Positions 8,555-17,758 of a DNA stretch of 56,267 nucleotides are shown one piece after another. Position 1 is the first letter of the stretch; each line of letters opens with the position of its first letter. A program made the position numbers and the translations under genes. Below the pieces are notes generated by a model. That model searched no databases and had not been told where the DNA came from. It saw only the letters and a list, made by a program, of their open reading frames with translations. This DNA is from JACKII01 sp041687435 (GTDB lineage Bacteria > Pseudomonadota > Alphaproteobacteria > Bin95). The stretch is taken from positions 1 to 56,267 of the forward strand of contig JAWLBX010000022.1 in assembly GCA_041687435.1 (NCBI GenBank), in the 5' to 3' direction.

Positions 8555-9529
8555 TTACGCCGCTTTGGCCTTGGCGCGGGCCGCGGTCAGCGTGCCTGCA
8601 TGCATGAGCGAGCCGGCAAGCGGATGTCCGACAATGTCCTCTGCCAGTTGTGCGACCTCCACCAGCTTGTCGACGTCGATGCCGGTGTCGATGCCCATCT
8701 CCTCGCAGAGGAATGCCAAATCCTCCGTGCACACATTGCCGGCAGCGCCCTTCAGCGCCGCGAACGGACAACCGCCCAGGCCTGCGACTGCCGAATCGAA
8801 TTCGGTCACGCCCATCTGCATGCCGGCATAGGCATTGGCGATGCCGAGCCCTCGCGTGTCGTGCAAGTGCAGGTTAATGCCCAGCTCCGGCCACTTGTCG
8901 CGCACCGCACCGACCAGCCGCTTGACGGAGGACGGGTTGGCCCAGCCCATCGTATCCGCAAGGCTCACATACTCGATGTTGCAGCCCATCTCATCCGCCA
9001 GCGCGAGGATCTCGGCCAGACGCTTGAGCACGGTCGCAACTTCGACCGGGCCTTCGTAATTGCAGCCAAACGCGGTCATGATGCTGGCGCGCACCACTGG
9101 GATATTGTTTTCCTGGTAGATCTTGATCTGGTTGCCCTGGATGCGGATGTTGTCCTCGTAGCCGCGATTGGTGTTCTTGCGCATGAAGGACTCGGATGCT
9201 GTGGTCGAAATCGAGCCAAACATGTCCAGCCCGGCGCCGTCCTTTTGGTGCATCAGGGCCCGTTGCAGGCCCTTCTCGTTCAGCCAGAGCACGTGATATT
9301 TCACGCCCGGCTTGCGCTTGAAGCCACGCACCACCTCATCCGCATCCGCCCAGCCGGGCACGGCCTTCGGTGAAACAAAACTGGCGACCTGAATTTTTTT
9401 CAGCCCGGTTTCCGACAAAGCGTCGATCAGTTCGATCTTGCGCTCTGTCGGTATTGGGCCTTTCTCGATCTGGAAGCCCTCGCGCGGGCCTTCCTCGTGG
9501 ATGCTGACTTTGGTTGGCAGATCGGACAT
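8555..9529 (-). CDS. mvaB: Hydroxymethylglutaryl-CoA lyase family protein
   Basis: The protein has 324 residues, close to the usual 300-325. HMG-CoA lyases are TIM-barrel enzymes that split 3-hydroxy-3-methylglutaryl-CoA into acetyl-CoA and acetoacetate, the last step of leucine breakdown. Visible features are an N-terminal metal-site motif EEGPREGFQ (canonical enzymes read E-GPRDGLQ), HLHDTRGLGIANAYAG, and the catalytic-loop motif AGLGGCPFA with the active-site Cys. The E-for-D and F-for-L changes in the first motif mark a divergent branch, so the true substrate could be a related 3-hydroxy-3-methylacyl-CoA. The neighbouring acyl-CoA dehydrogenase pair fits a branched acyl-CoA pathway. The ATG at 9529 was chosen for the conserved MSDLPTKVSIHEEGPR start. 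Confidence 0.83.
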   Translation of the reverse strand: MSDLPTKVSIHEEGPREGFQIEKGPIPTERKIELIDALSETGLKKIQVASFVSPKAVPGWADADEVVRGFKRKPGVKYHVLWLNEKGLQRALMHQKDGAGLDMFGSISTTASESFMRKNTNRGYEDNIRIQGNQIKIYQENNIPVVRASIMTAFGCNYEGPVEVATVLKRLAEILALADEMGCNIEYVSLADTMGWANPSSVKRLVGAVRDKWPELGINLHLHDTRGLGIANAYAGMQMGVTEFDSAVAGLGGCPFAALKGAAGNVCTEDLAFLCEEMGIDTGIDVDKLVEVAQLAEDIVGHPLAGSLMHAGTLTAARAKAKAA

Positions 9530-9709
9530 GACGTGCGGCGCCCTTTTGGCTGGTTCGTAATGCTTTTGTTGCCGACAAAGGTATCATCGCTGGCCTCAGG
9601 AAACCAAGGGCGAAACCTGGGGGTACGCCATGCGGCGGGGTGTGGCTGGCATGGGGCGCACAGTACCTATATTAAGAGCACTCCAGAACCGGCCCCGCCG
9701 AAAAAGGGA

Positions 9710-10837
9710 ATGGCCCGTATGACCCTGCGCCCCTACCGCCAGATCATCCGCCGGAAATCCAGGCAAATCATGGTCGGCAATGTGCCGGTCGGCGGCGATG
9801 CGCCGATTACCGTGCAGACCATGACCAACACGCTGACCAGCGACGCCGGCGCCACCATCGACCAGATCCGCCGGGCGGAGGAGGCCGGTGCCGATATCGT
9901 ACGCGTCTCCTGCCCTGACGAGGACTCCACCGCTGCGCTGCCGCAGATCGTCAAGGCTTCGAAGGTGCCGCTGGTCGCCGATATTCACTTCCACTACCGC
10001 CGCGGCATCGAAGCGGCCAAGGCCGGTGCCGCCTGCCTGCGTATCAACCCGGGCAATATCGGCTCGAACGACCGGGTGCGGGAGGTCATCAAGGCAGCGA
10101 AGGACCATGGCTGCTCGATCCGCATTGGCGTCAATGGCGGATCGCTTGAGCGCGATCTGCTGGAGAAGTATGGCGAGCCCTGCCCAGAAGCCATGGTCGA
10201 AAGCGCCCAGCGGCATATTCGGATTCTGGAAGACAACGACTTTTTCGAGTTCAAAATCTCCTGCAAAGCTTCCGACCCCTTGCTGGCCGTCGCGGCCTAT
10301 CAGCAACTAGCGGAGGTCTGCGACTATCCCCTACACCTGGGCGTGACCGAGGCGGGCGGGTTGCGCAGCGGCACGGTGAAAAGCGCCATCGGCCTCGGCT
10401 CTCTGCTGTGGGCTGGTATTGGCGACACGCTGCGGGTTTCGCTGTCTGCCGACGTGACGGAGGAAGTGAAGGTCGGGTTCGACATCCTGAAATCGCTTGG
10501 CCTGCGCCACCGCGGCGTCAACGTGATTTCCTGCCCGTCCTGCGCGCGCCAGCAGTTCGACGTGATCAAGACGGTGGAGGTGCTGGAACAGCGCCTCAGC
10601 CACATCACGACGCCGATGACGGTGTCGGTAATTGGCTGTGTCGTGAACGGCCCGGGCGAGGCACGTGAGACAGACCTCGGCATCACCGGCGGCGGCAAGG
10701 GTACGCACATGGTCTATATCGCCGGACAGCCAGACCACCGGCTGCAAAATTCCGATATCGTCGACCACATGGTCGAGTTGATCGAGGCGAAGGCGGAGGA
10801 AATTGATGCCGAACGCGCGGCGATCGCGGCGGAGTAG
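9710..10837 (+). CDS. ispG: 4-hydroxy-3-methylbut-2-en-1-yl diphosphate synthase
   Basis: IspG (GcpE) is the [4Fe-4S] enzyme that converts MEcPP to HMBPP, the sixth step of the MEP isoprenoid pathway. From 9710 the protein is 375 residues (E. coli: 372). It begins with the usual QIMVGNVPVGGDAPITVQTM block, continues with VRVSCPDEDSTAALP and IRIGVNGGSL, and has the cluster cysteines in SCPSCARQQFDV and GCVVNGPGEA. The frame stays open upstream to 9497, but the family homology begins here. A second ATG at 9719 has better spacing from the AAGGGA sequence (9704-9709), about 9 bases, so either start is possible. The 180-base gap to the divergent lyase gene must hold both promoters. Confidence 0.95.
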   Translation: MARMTLRPYRQIIRRKSRQIMVGNVPVGGDAPITVQTMTNTLTSDAGATIDQIRRAEEAGADIVRVSCPDEDSTAALPQIVKASKVPLVADIHFHYRRGIEAAKAGAACLRINPGNIGSNDRVREVIKAAKDHGCSIRIGVNGGSLERDLLEKYGEPCPEAMVESAQRHIRILEDNDFFEFKISCKASDPLLAVAAYQQLAEVCDYPLHLGVTEAGGLRSGTVKSAIGLGSLLWAGIGDTLRVSLSADVTEEVKVGFDILKSLGLRHRGVNVISCPSCARQQFDVIKTVEVLEQRLSHITTPMTVSVIGCVVNGPGEARETDLGITGGGKGTHMVYIAGQPDHRLQNSDIVDHMVELIEAKAEEIDAERAAIAAE

Positions 10838-10949
10838 GTCACAAACACGTTCACGGCTCACCAGTCCATGGCGACCTGGGTAACACCATTGCGTTGCATG
10901 GCGGGAGTCGGCGACAATGGCGCAAAGCAATCTCCGTTAGGAACGCGCC

Positions 10950-12131
10950 ATGAATGATGCCGCCACAACCATCGCCCCACCAAAGCCGTTGACCCAGGCC
11001 GCACACGCCGCAGGTATGGCCGCCTACCAACGGGAGGGCGTTCGCCTCGCCGCCGAGATCGGCAACCGCGGGCCATTGCGGCTGGGCGGTGATGGCAAAC
11101 TCCACCCTGACATTGTCGCTGCATACCGCAAGCACGGCTATTATATCTTTGAAGGCGTGATCGACCCGAACGAGATCGATGCATTGCGGGCCGACGCGCA
11201 GACAATGATCGACCGCGCGCCGGCCGGCCCGGATGCCAAGGTCGATATGCAAGGCCGCCCGGCGCTGGGCATTGACTCACCGCGCCTGCCCTATCGTTTC
11301 ACCAAGCCCTTGGCCGACCCCTGGGGCGGAACCGATGCGCTTGGCGGGCGCCATCCAACCCAAATGGCACAGCCCAAGGCCGAGGGCGAAGTGCCGGATT
11401 ATGTGGTGTTCCTGATGTACGCCATGTGCCAGCACATGCCGTCGGGCCTACGGCTTTATGGAAATCCGAGGCTGCTGACGATTGCGGAGTCGATCAACGG
11501 CGAAGATTTCGTGCCCTATAACGATGCAATCTTCGTGAAGCAGCCGGGTCTCGGTGGCTCGGTCTCGTGGCATCAGGACGGTGTCACCCATTGGGACAAT
11601 CCCGACTGGGACGAAGAAATTCACGGCTTCAACTTCCAGGTCCAGCTTTACCCGACGACGCCGGCCAACTGTCTCTGGGTACTGCCCGGCTCTCACAAGC
11701 TGGGCAAGGCGGATATCAAGGGCATGGTCGCGGCCAATGGTGGCGATGAAAAGCTGCCGGGCGCCGTGCCGCTGGTTTGCAATGCCGGCGATGTGACCAT
11801 GGTCAACCGGCAGATGGTGCATGGCTCCTTCGCCAACAGCTCCCCGGATTTGCGCATCTCCCTGACTTTCGGCTTTCACCGCCGCAGTTCGGTACAGGGG
11901 CAGAAAGCAGCGCTCAGCATGGAATCATCGGAGGCAGTCTATGACGACCGGCGGATTTTTGAGCGCTCTGCGGTCATTCAGGTCGCCATTGACGCTCGCC
12001 AGCAGGCCCATCCGGACGAGCCCCGATTCGCCTATAAGCCCTTTGCCGAGCTTGCAGACGACTTTCGCTTCACACCAGAGACGTTCGACCGTGTAATCCG
12101 CGACTACCATACCAGAGACTTGGCAATCTGA
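10950..12131 (+). CDS. Phytanoyl-CoA dioxygenase family protein
   Basis: This 393-residue Fe(II)/2-oxoglutarate-dependent oxygenase of the PhyH family has a double-stranded beta-helix core. Probable iron ligands are His and Asp in SWHQDGVTHW (about residues 206-215) and a distal His in NRQMVHGSFANSS; the Arg in DLRISLTFGFHRR is a candidate 2-oxoglutarate anchor. GYYIFEGVIDPNEIDALRAD near residue 70 is the family's N-terminal signature. Such enzymes hydroxylate varied small molecules, and no substrate can be named. A TAGGA ribosome-binding site lies just before the ATG. The gene is followed by a strong bidirectional hairpin and appears to be transcribed alone. Confidence 0.88.
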   Translation: MNDAATTIAPPKPLTQAAHAAGMAAYQREGVRLAAEIGNRGPLRLGGDGKLHPDIVAAYRKHGYYIFEGVIDPNEIDALRADAQTMIDRAPAGPDAKVDMQGRPALGIDSPRLPYRFTKPLADPWGGTDALGGRHPTQMAQPKAEGEVPDYVVFLMYAMCQHMPSGLRLYGNPRLLTIAESINGEDFVPYNDAIFVKQPGLGGSVSWHQDGVTHWDNPDWDEEIHGFNFQVQLYPTTPANCLWVLPGSHKLGKADIKGMVAANGGDEKLPGAVPLVCNAGDVTMVNRQMVHGSFANSSPDLRISLTFGFHRRSSVQGQKAALSMESSEAVYDDRRIFERSAVIQVAIDARQQAHPDEPRFAYKPFAELADDFRFTPETFDRVIRDYHTRDLAI

Positions 12132-12248
12132 TTAGCAACGGCGCACGCGCCACCGATGGCGGCACGGCCTTTGGATTGTCGGCCTTGGGCTCGCCGCGCG
12201 GCAACGCAAAGTCACCTGACCCGAACAGACCCAGCGGGTTAAAACAAG

Positions 12249-12278
12249 AAGGCGGCGGCTCCAACGAGCCGCCGCCTT
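12249..12278. terminator. Bidirectional terminator hairpin
   Basis: AAGGCGGCGGCTC (12249-12261) pairs perfectly with GAGCCGCCGCCTT (12266-12278) around the loop CAAC. A-rich sequence lies to the left and a T-containing tract to the right, so it can terminate both the dioxygenase transcript (plus) and the FKBP transcript (minus) that converge here. Confidence 0.8.
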
Positions 12279-12324
12279 TGCCTTATGGGTGTTTTTGCTG
12301 CCTGCACGCAACAGCGGAAACGGT

Positions 12325-13020
12325 CTATTTTGAATTGACGATTTCGATCAGTTCGATGGTGAAGTTCAGGGTCTCATTCGGCCCAATGGCGCCGCCCGCG
12401 CCGGTCGGCCCATAGGCCAGATCGGATGGGATCCAGACTTCCCATTTCGAGCCGGCGGGCATCAGCTGCAGCGCTTCCTGCCAACCGGCAATCACCTGGC
12501 CAACACCGAAGGTCGCCGGTTCGCCGCGTTCATACGAACTGTCAAAGACGGTGCCATCCAGCAGACGGCCTTCATAATGAACCTTCACGGTGTCGGCTGC
12601 CGCCGGCTTTGCGCCCGATCCCGTTTCGGTGACGCTGTATTGCAAACCGCTGTCCGTCGTATTGACCCCATCTTTGGTCTCGTTTTCCGACAAGAAGGCT
12701 TCGCCAGCGGCCAGTGCAGCCGCACTTTCCTCAGCCTCTTGCGATGCGGCCTTGGCCTGCATCGCCTGGATGGCTTCCTGAATCTGCTCCTGGGTCAACC
12801 TTGGCTCTTCGCCGGCGAAGGTATCCTTCAGGGCCTGGGAAAAGGCAGCAATATCGAGATCCTTGTTGATCCCTTTTTCCATCATGCCGTTGGCCAGTTG
12901 CAGGCCAATCAAATAGCTGAACCGCTGTTCAACGGTATCAAGCGGCGCGGTGTCCTGTGCCGCTGCTGGGACGGACAACAGAAGGGAAACGGCAATCAAG
13001 CCAGCGATCAGGCGCTTCAT
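12325..13020 (-). CDS. FKBP-type peptidyl-prolyl cis-trans isomerase, exported
   Basis: From the ATG at 13020 the protein has 231 residues. It starts with a clear signal peptide (MKRLIAGLIAVSLLLSVPAAAQ), then a helical FKBP_N dimerisation segment rich in Gln/Glu (DTVEQRFSYLIGLQLANG onwards). The C-terminal FKBP domain contains VKVHYEGRLLDGTVFDSSYERG, VIAGWQEALQLMPAGSKW and IPSDLAYGPTGAGG. This is the Mip/FkpA/FklB layout, a periplasmic folding helper for outer-membrane or secreted proteins. The frame is open 10 codons further upstream, but AAAGGG with an 8-base spacer before 13020 and the signal peptide decide the start. It is likely monocistronic, since it ends at a bidirectional hairpin. 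Confidence 0.92.
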   Translation of the reverse strand: MKRLIAGLIAVSLLLSVPAAAQDTAPLDTVEQRFSYLIGLQLANGMMEKGINKDLDIAAFSQALKDTFAGEEPRLTQEQIQEAIQAMQAKAASQEAEESAAALAAGEAFLSENETKDGVNTTDSGLQYSVTETGSGAKPAAADTVKVHYEGRLLDGTVFDSSYERGEPATFGVGQVIAGWQEALQLMPAGSKWEVWIPSDLAYGPTGAGGAIGPNETLNFTIELIEIVNSK

Positions 13021-13144
13021 GGGATGAGCCCTTTGAGACAGGGGAAACAAAAAAAGACGGTGGCGGGGTAAGCCCGGCTCAACCCTTAGCGAACGTCCGC
13101 GGCTAACCTAGTCATGCCAAGCCGCCGGGACAAGGGCAGCCCGT

Positions 13145-14314
13145 TCACACCGCCTCCTCGCCCCAAAGCGCGGCGCCGTCTTTGCTCTCGCCCAACGTCA
13201 GATTCGATATGCCGACACCGATCAGACGGAAGGCAGGGCCTGTTGCCTCCCGCCGCAGCATGGTTTCCGCAGCGATAAGGAGGTCCGTGGCAGAGGCGGT
13301 CGGCTCTGGCAGGGTGTGGCTGCGGGTCAAGGTCTGAAAGCCAGCTGTCTTGAGCTTTAGAACCACCGTGTGCCCCCGATAGCCGTGCGCTTTCATCCGA
13401 CCGGCCACACGGCGGCAAAGGCTTTCCAAGCGTGCCGAAAGATCGTCGGCGTCTGCAATCGGGTCCTCGAACGTGGTTTCATTGGAGATGCTTTTGGTCG
13501 GCCGCGACGGCTTTACCCTGCGGCGGTCAATGCCACGGCTATAGGGCGCCAAGCGTTCGCCGAAGCTGCCGTAGCGAAACTCCAAAGCGGCAGGTGGAAA
13601 GCCACGCAGTTGGCCGATGCGGCGAATGCCGTCCGCTTCCAGTTTCTCCCGCATCGCCCGGCCAACGCCGAACACCATGCCTACCGGCTTCGGCGCCAGG
13701 AAATCCCGGGCTTCTCCCCGGCCGATCACCGCAAAGCCGCACGGCTTGTCGAGATCCGACGCCATCTTGGCCAGGAACTTGTTCGGGCCGAGGCCGATGG
13801 AAATGGTGATTCCCAATTCTTGTTCGGCCTGCAACGCAAGGCGGGCCAGATGCAGTGCGGGCGGCCCACCGTCCTCGCCCTGTCCGCGGAAGTCTAGGAA
13901 GGCCTCGTCGATGGATAGCGGTTCGATTAGAGGCGTGACCGCACGCATCAGCGCCCGCATCTCGCGCCCGACAGCCTGATATTTCGCCATATTGGGGCGG
14001 ACAACCACCGCCTGCGGACAAGCAGCGCGTGCCTTGAACATCGGCATGGCAGAACGCACGCCATAGCGCCGGGCAATATAGCAGGCGGCTGCCACAACCC
14101 CCCGCCGTCCGCCGCCGATAACCAGCGGCACGTCGCGCAGGCTGGGATCGTCGCGTTTTTCTATGGTGGCATAGAATGCATCGCAATCGACATGGGCAAC
14201 CTGTAATGAGAACAACTCTGGATGCGACACAATTCGGGGCGAGCCGCAGACACGGCAACGCGTTTCCGGAACACACGGCGCAGGCGTCAGGCAATCGCGG
14301 CAGAGGGCAGGCAT
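13145..14314 (-). CDS. dinB: DNA polymerase IV (Y family) with N-terminal cysteine cluster
   Basis: The 389-residue Y-family translesion polymerase has catalytic carboxylates in HVDCDAFYATIEKRDDP and LSIDEAFLDF. The thumb helix-hairpin-helix is near KLEADGIRRIGQLRGFP and the little-finger domain follows SKSISNETTFED. Before the polymerase core there is a 30-residue extension, MPALCRDCLTPAPCV then CRVCGSPRI, whose Cys residues (5, 8, 20 and 23) could bind zinc; E. coli Pol IV lacks it. The frame is open upstream to 14383, but the extension seen in relatives begins at this ATG. No beta-clamp motif was assigned with confidence. It probably belongs to the SOS or stress response; no LexA box was recognised in the divergent gap to divK. 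Confidence 0.92.
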   Translation of the reverse strand: MPALCRDCLTPAPCVPETRCRVCGSPRIVSHPELFSLQVAHVDCDAFYATIEKRDDPSLRDVPLVIGGGRRGVVAAACYIARRYGVRSAMPMFKARAACPQAVVVRPNMAKYQAVGREMRALMRAVTPLIEPLSIDEAFLDFRGQGEDGGPPALHLARLALQAEQELGITISIGLGPNKFLAKMASDLDKPCGFAVIGRGEARDFLAPKPVGMVFGVGRAMREKLEADGIRRIGQLRGFPPAALEFRYGSFGERLAPYSRGIDRRRVKPSRPTKSISNETTFEDPIADADDLSARLESLCRRVAGRMKAHGYRGHTVVLKLKTAGFQTLTRSHTLPEPTASATDLLIAAETMLRREATGPAFRLIGVGISNLTLGESKDGAALWGEEAV

Positions 14315-14559
14315 GGCAAGGGAATATAGACCAAACCGCACCATTTTACCCGGCACATTCGCCGACTTCGGTAGCCTGGCCAACGGAACTGGGGTAGCCG
14401 TTGCCGGTTACACCGATGGGTTGTTGGATCGTTTACACTGGATGTTTCAATTCGGTATGCGATTCGTTAAGCACTCAGACACTATCATCGGTTGCAAGTC
14501 GTGCCGGCTGGCGTAAGCTGCCGGCCTTTGAACACTTCCAACAAGCGCTGGGCCAAGCC

Positions 14560-14934
14560 ATGGCGGACCGGATAATGATCGTCGAAGACAACGAGTTGAA
14601 CATGAAATTGTTCAACGATTTGTTGCGTGCCCATGGTTTCGAAACGATCCAGACCAACGATGGCGTGACTGCCATGATGCTGGCGCGCCAGGAAAAACCG
14701 GACCTGATTTTGATGGATATCCAGTTGCCGGAGGTCTCCGGTTTGGAGGTTGCGAAATGGCTCAAGGCCGACGATAGCCTATGCACCATTCCCATTATCG
14801 CCGTTACCGCGTTTGCGATGAAAGGCGACGAGGAAAAAATCCGCCAAGGCGGCTGCGAGGATTACATCGCCAAGCCGATCAAGGTCGCCAGCTTTATCGA
14901 GACCGTTCGCAAACATTTGACCAATCGCCGTTAA
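14560..14934 (+). CDS. divK: Single-domain response regulator DivK
   Basis: This 124-residue protein is one receiver domain with no output domain. Acidic pocket residues are in IMIVEDNELNMKLFNDLL (Glu9, Asp10), the phosphoacceptor is Asp53 in LILMDIQLPEVSGLEVAKWL, the conserved Thr is in AVTAFAMKGDEEKI and the Lys is in YIAKPIK. The match to Caulobacter DivK is close along its whole length. DivK relays between the DivJ/PleC kinases and the DivL-CckA-CtrA cell-cycle pathway and sits at the cell poles when phosphorylated. The start at 14560 was chosen over an open frame reaching 14401 because homology begins there. It stands directly before pleD, the order seen in many alphaproteobacteria. Confidence 0.95.
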   Translation: MADRIMIVEDNELNMKLFNDLLRAHGFETIQTNDGVTAMMLARQEKPDLILMDIQLPEVSGLEVAKWLKADDSLCTIPIIAVTAFAMKGDEEKIRQGGCEDYIAKPIKVASFIETVRKHLTNRR

Positions 14935-15032
14935 CGCCGCGTTCGCTGCCCCTGCGCTAGGCTTTGCCTCAACGGTGGCGACGAGCAGTTCCCGCCACCG
15001 ACACGCCATCAGCGCAGCCGGGCGGGAGAGCC

Positions 15033-16454
15033 ATGACCGCACGAATTCTCGTCGTCGACGACATCGCCGCCAACCGCAAGCTCCTCGAAGCAAAGCTGGC
15101 CGCGGAATACTACGACGTGGTGACAGCCAGCAATGGCAGGGACGCCCTTGGCGCAGTCGAACACAATCCACCCGACCTGATCCTGCTGGACGTGATGATG
15201 CCGGAACTCAGCGGCTATGAGGTCTGCGGGCGGCTGAAGGCAGACCACCGTTTCAGCCACATTCCGGTGGTGATGGTGACGGCGTTGGATTCCCCACAGG
15301 ATATGGTGCTTGGGCTGGAATGCGGCGCGGATGATTTTCTGACCAAGCCGCTCGACAACCTGGCCCTGTTCGCGCGGGTGCGCAATCTGGTGCGGCTGAA
15401 GCGCGTTCTGGACGAATGGCGCTTGCGGGAGGGCGGAACGCTTGGCGATGCTGGCTTCGAGGCGCTTGCAGATGAACCATACACCGACGCCCGCGTTTTT
15501 CTGATGAGCGACAGCGAGACCATTCACGAGGTGATCGGCCAGACCGCAACCGCCCTTCAGCACGAGGTGGTGTCTTGCCATGACGATACGCCGCCGCCAG
15601 GCCAGTTGCTGAATGGGGCATTCGATCTGATTCTGGCCGATATCGGCTATCAGCCGTTTGACGCGCTGCGGCTATGTTCGCAGGCCCGATCTTGCGAGGC
15701 GACACGGCACCTACCGTTTGTGCTGATCGGCGACCGTAGCGACAGCGAACGGATGTACAAGGGACTGGACCTTGGCGCCAACGAATGCCTGCTCCGCCCG
15801 CTCAACCCATCCGAGGTGATGGCCCGGCTCAAAACCCAAATCCGTCGCCACCGCCTACAGCAGCGGATACAGAACCGGCACCACCAGAATCTGAATCAAG
15901 CGGTGACCGATGCGTTGACCGGTCTCTATAATCGCCACTATTTGGACGCACACCTGCCGCGCCTGCATGCCCGCGCCGTCGGTGACACTCGGCCCCTGTC
16001 GCTAATCGTCTGCGATCTGGACCGGTTCAAGGCGATCAACGACACCTATGGCCATGCTGCCGGGGATGCTGTTTTGCGGCATGTCGCCGACCGGCTGGCA
16101 GGCAGCATCCGCTCGCCGGACCTTGTCGCGCGGCAGGGTGGGGAAGAATTCCTGATCGTGTTGCCGAACACATCCCTGCACGAAGCCGAACAGGTTGCCG
16201 ACCGGCTGCGCCGTGGCGTGGCCGATACGATCATCCCGTTACCCGCCGATGGGGCCTCGCTGCGGGTAACCGCCAGTTTCGGTGTGAGCGAAATTGCCTG
16301 GGACGAGACCTCGGCCGAGGATGCCCTGCGCCGTGCGGACGAAGCGCTTTACCGTTCCAAGCACCGTGGGCGCAACTGCGTGACCATGGCGCCGGCCGGC
16401 AAACTCGCCTCGTTGCGGAATGCGCAGGCCGAAGCAATTGCCATAACGGGCTGA
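15033..16454 (+). CDS. pleD: PleD-type diguanylate cyclase (REC-REC-GGDEF)
   Basis: The 473-residue protein starts at 15033 after a GGGAG site. It has a first receiver domain with Asp53 in LLDVMMPELSGYEV and a second, degenerate receiver-like domain around residues 155-290. The C-terminal GGDEF cyclase domain begins at VTDALTGLYNRHYLDAHLP. The catalytic loop reads GGEEF, and an RxxD inhibitory site (RSPD) lies exactly five residues before it, as in Caulobacter PleD. The protein makes cyclic di-GMP when phosphorylated and is expected to be product-inhibited. Its place 98 bases after divK suggests one transcript for a polarity and cell-cycle module: PleC/DivJ are known to act on both proteins, but neither kinase gene is in the window. 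Confidence 0.94.
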   Translation: MTARILVVDDIAANRKLLEAKLAAEYYDVVTASNGRDALGAVEHNPPDLILLDVMMPELSGYEVCGRLKADHRFSHIPVVMVTALDSPQDMVLGLECGADDFLTKPLDNLALFARVRNLVRLKRVLDEWRLREGGTLGDAGFEALADEPYTDARVFLMSDSETIHEVIGQTATALQHEVVSCHDDTPPPGQLLNGAFDLILADIGYQPFDALRLCSQARSCEATRHLPFVLIGDRSDSERMYKGLDLGANECLLRPLNPSEVMARLKTQIRRHRLQQRIQNRHHQNLNQAVTDALTGLYNRHYLDAHLPRLHARAVGDTRPLSLIVCDLDRFKAINDTYGHAAGDAVLRHVADRLAGSIRSPDLVARQGGEEFLIVLPNTSLHEAEQVADRLRRGVADTIIPLPADGASLRVTASFGVSEIAWDETSAEDALRRADEALYRSKHRGRNCVTMAPAGKLASLRNAQAEAIAITG

Positions 16455-16558
16455 GGTCCAACCATTAGTTAACGACAAGCGTATCGCATTGCCATCTTAG
16501 GGCTGAACGGCGATGGTGCCGGGGATTCCTCATCCCTTGCAAAGGCCGCCGCCTGCTC

Positions 16559-17758
16559 ATGCCAGCCAATCGCCTTGTGCTCCTGATGTGCTCCTTTCTG
16601 GGGCTTAACCTGCTTGGCATGCATGCGACGGCGACGCTGCTGCCCCAGTTCATCGCTCAATGGAGTCTGAGCGGAACCGAAGCCGGCTGGTTGAATGGTA
16701 TCTGGGGCTTGACCTCGACATTGGCCATTCCGCTTCTGACGATTACGGACCGGATCGACGCGCGCCGGATCATGCTGGCAGGCGCGATCGCCAATGCTCT
16801 GGGTTTTGGCGGCTTTGCCCTGTTTGCTGATGACTTCACCAGCGCACTGGTATTCCGTGGCATTCAGGGGCTGGGGTTTGCCGGCACCTATATGGTTGGC
16901 GTGAAGGCGATCAGCGACAGGGTCGCGGCGCAAGACCGGCCAAAGGCGACGGCGCGCTATATCTCCAGCTTTCCGATCTGCGCCAGTTCCAGCGTCCTGA
17001 TTTCTGCCGAACTGGCCAATGGTTTCGGCTGGCAGGCCGCCTATGTCCTGCCTGCATTCGCCTCCCTGGCTGCGTTCTTTCTGGCGCTGACCCTGCTTCG
17101 CCCGGCGGCGCCCGAGGCCGGGCCGAAGCGATCCCTGTTCGATCTGGGGCCTGTTGTGCGCAACAAGCCGGTGCTGGGCTTTGGCTTCGGCGCATTCATG
17201 CATGCGGTAGAACTGCTGGGCGTGCGCGCCTGGAGCGTTGCGTTCTATGTTTTCGCCGCCTCTCAGTATGAGGGCTTCGATATCATCTGGCTGATCCCGG
17301 CCGCGACCACCCTGCTAATCCTGATGGGCTCCCCCACGTCGTTCGCGGGTGGCGACGCTGGCGCCAAGTGGGGCTATGCGCGCGTGACAGCTGGGCTGAT
17401 GATTGTATCCGGGCTATTCGCCTGCCTTGTCGGGTTCGCTGCCGCGTGGCCGCTATGGGTGCTGCTGGCGCTGATACTGGGCCACAACCTGTTCGTCCTG
17501 GCGGATTCTGGCGTGGTGAATGCAGGTGCAATATCCGTAGGCGAGGCCGGCAGCCGCGGCACGCTGATCATGTTCATGGCACTGGCCAATGCCGCGGGCG
17601 GGTTGGTCGGTCCGGTATTGTTCGGCGTTGTACTGGATGCCACCGGCGGCCCTGCAAGTGTCACCGGCTGGGGCTGGGCGTTTGCGAGCCTGGGCTTTGC
17701 CGTCATCTCCGGCGGCGCGATGGTCTGGCTGTTGTCGCGCGGCCGCCAGCCAGCCTAA
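16559..17758 (+). CDS. MFS transporter (unknown substrate)
   Basis: This 399-residue hydrophobic protein has about 12 membrane segments. The N-terminal half shows LLPQFIAQWSLSGTEAGWLNG and the cytoplasmic loop DRIDARRIM after helix 2, which replaces the usual MFS G-x-LaDR-GRR motif. The middle loop is short (RPAAPEAGPKRSLFDLGP). Helix 11 is rich in small residues (MALANAAGGLVGPVLFG). No family more specific than MFS could be recognised. It is convergent with lolD and the two stop codons overlap by four bases (17755-17758), leaving no room for a separate terminator. Confidence 0.75.
   Translation: MPANRLVLLMCSFLGLNLLGMHATATLLPQFIAQWSLSGTEAGWLNGIWGLTSTLAIPLLTITDRIDARRIMLAGAIANALGFGGFALFADDFTSALVFRGIQGLGFAGTYMVGVKAISDRVAAQDRPKATARYISSFPICASSSVLISAELANGFGWQAAYVLPAFASLAAFFLALTLLRPAAPEAGPKRSLFDLGPVVRNKPVLGFGFGAFMHAVELLGVRAWSVAFYVFAASQYEGFDIIWLIPAATTLLILMGSPTSFAGGDAGAKWGYARVTAGLMIVSGLFACLVGFAAAWPLWVLLALILGHNLFVLADSGVVNAGAISVGEAGSRGTLIMFMALANAAGGLVGPVLFGVVLDATGGPASVTGWGWAFASLGFAVISGGAMVWLLSRGRQPA

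Noticed and set aside
7197..8831. A 544-codon plus-strand open frame over the MFS and lyase genes
   Set aside because: It spans two minus-strand genes and their terminator; the product is His/Arg/Gln-rich with no membrane or catalytic features.
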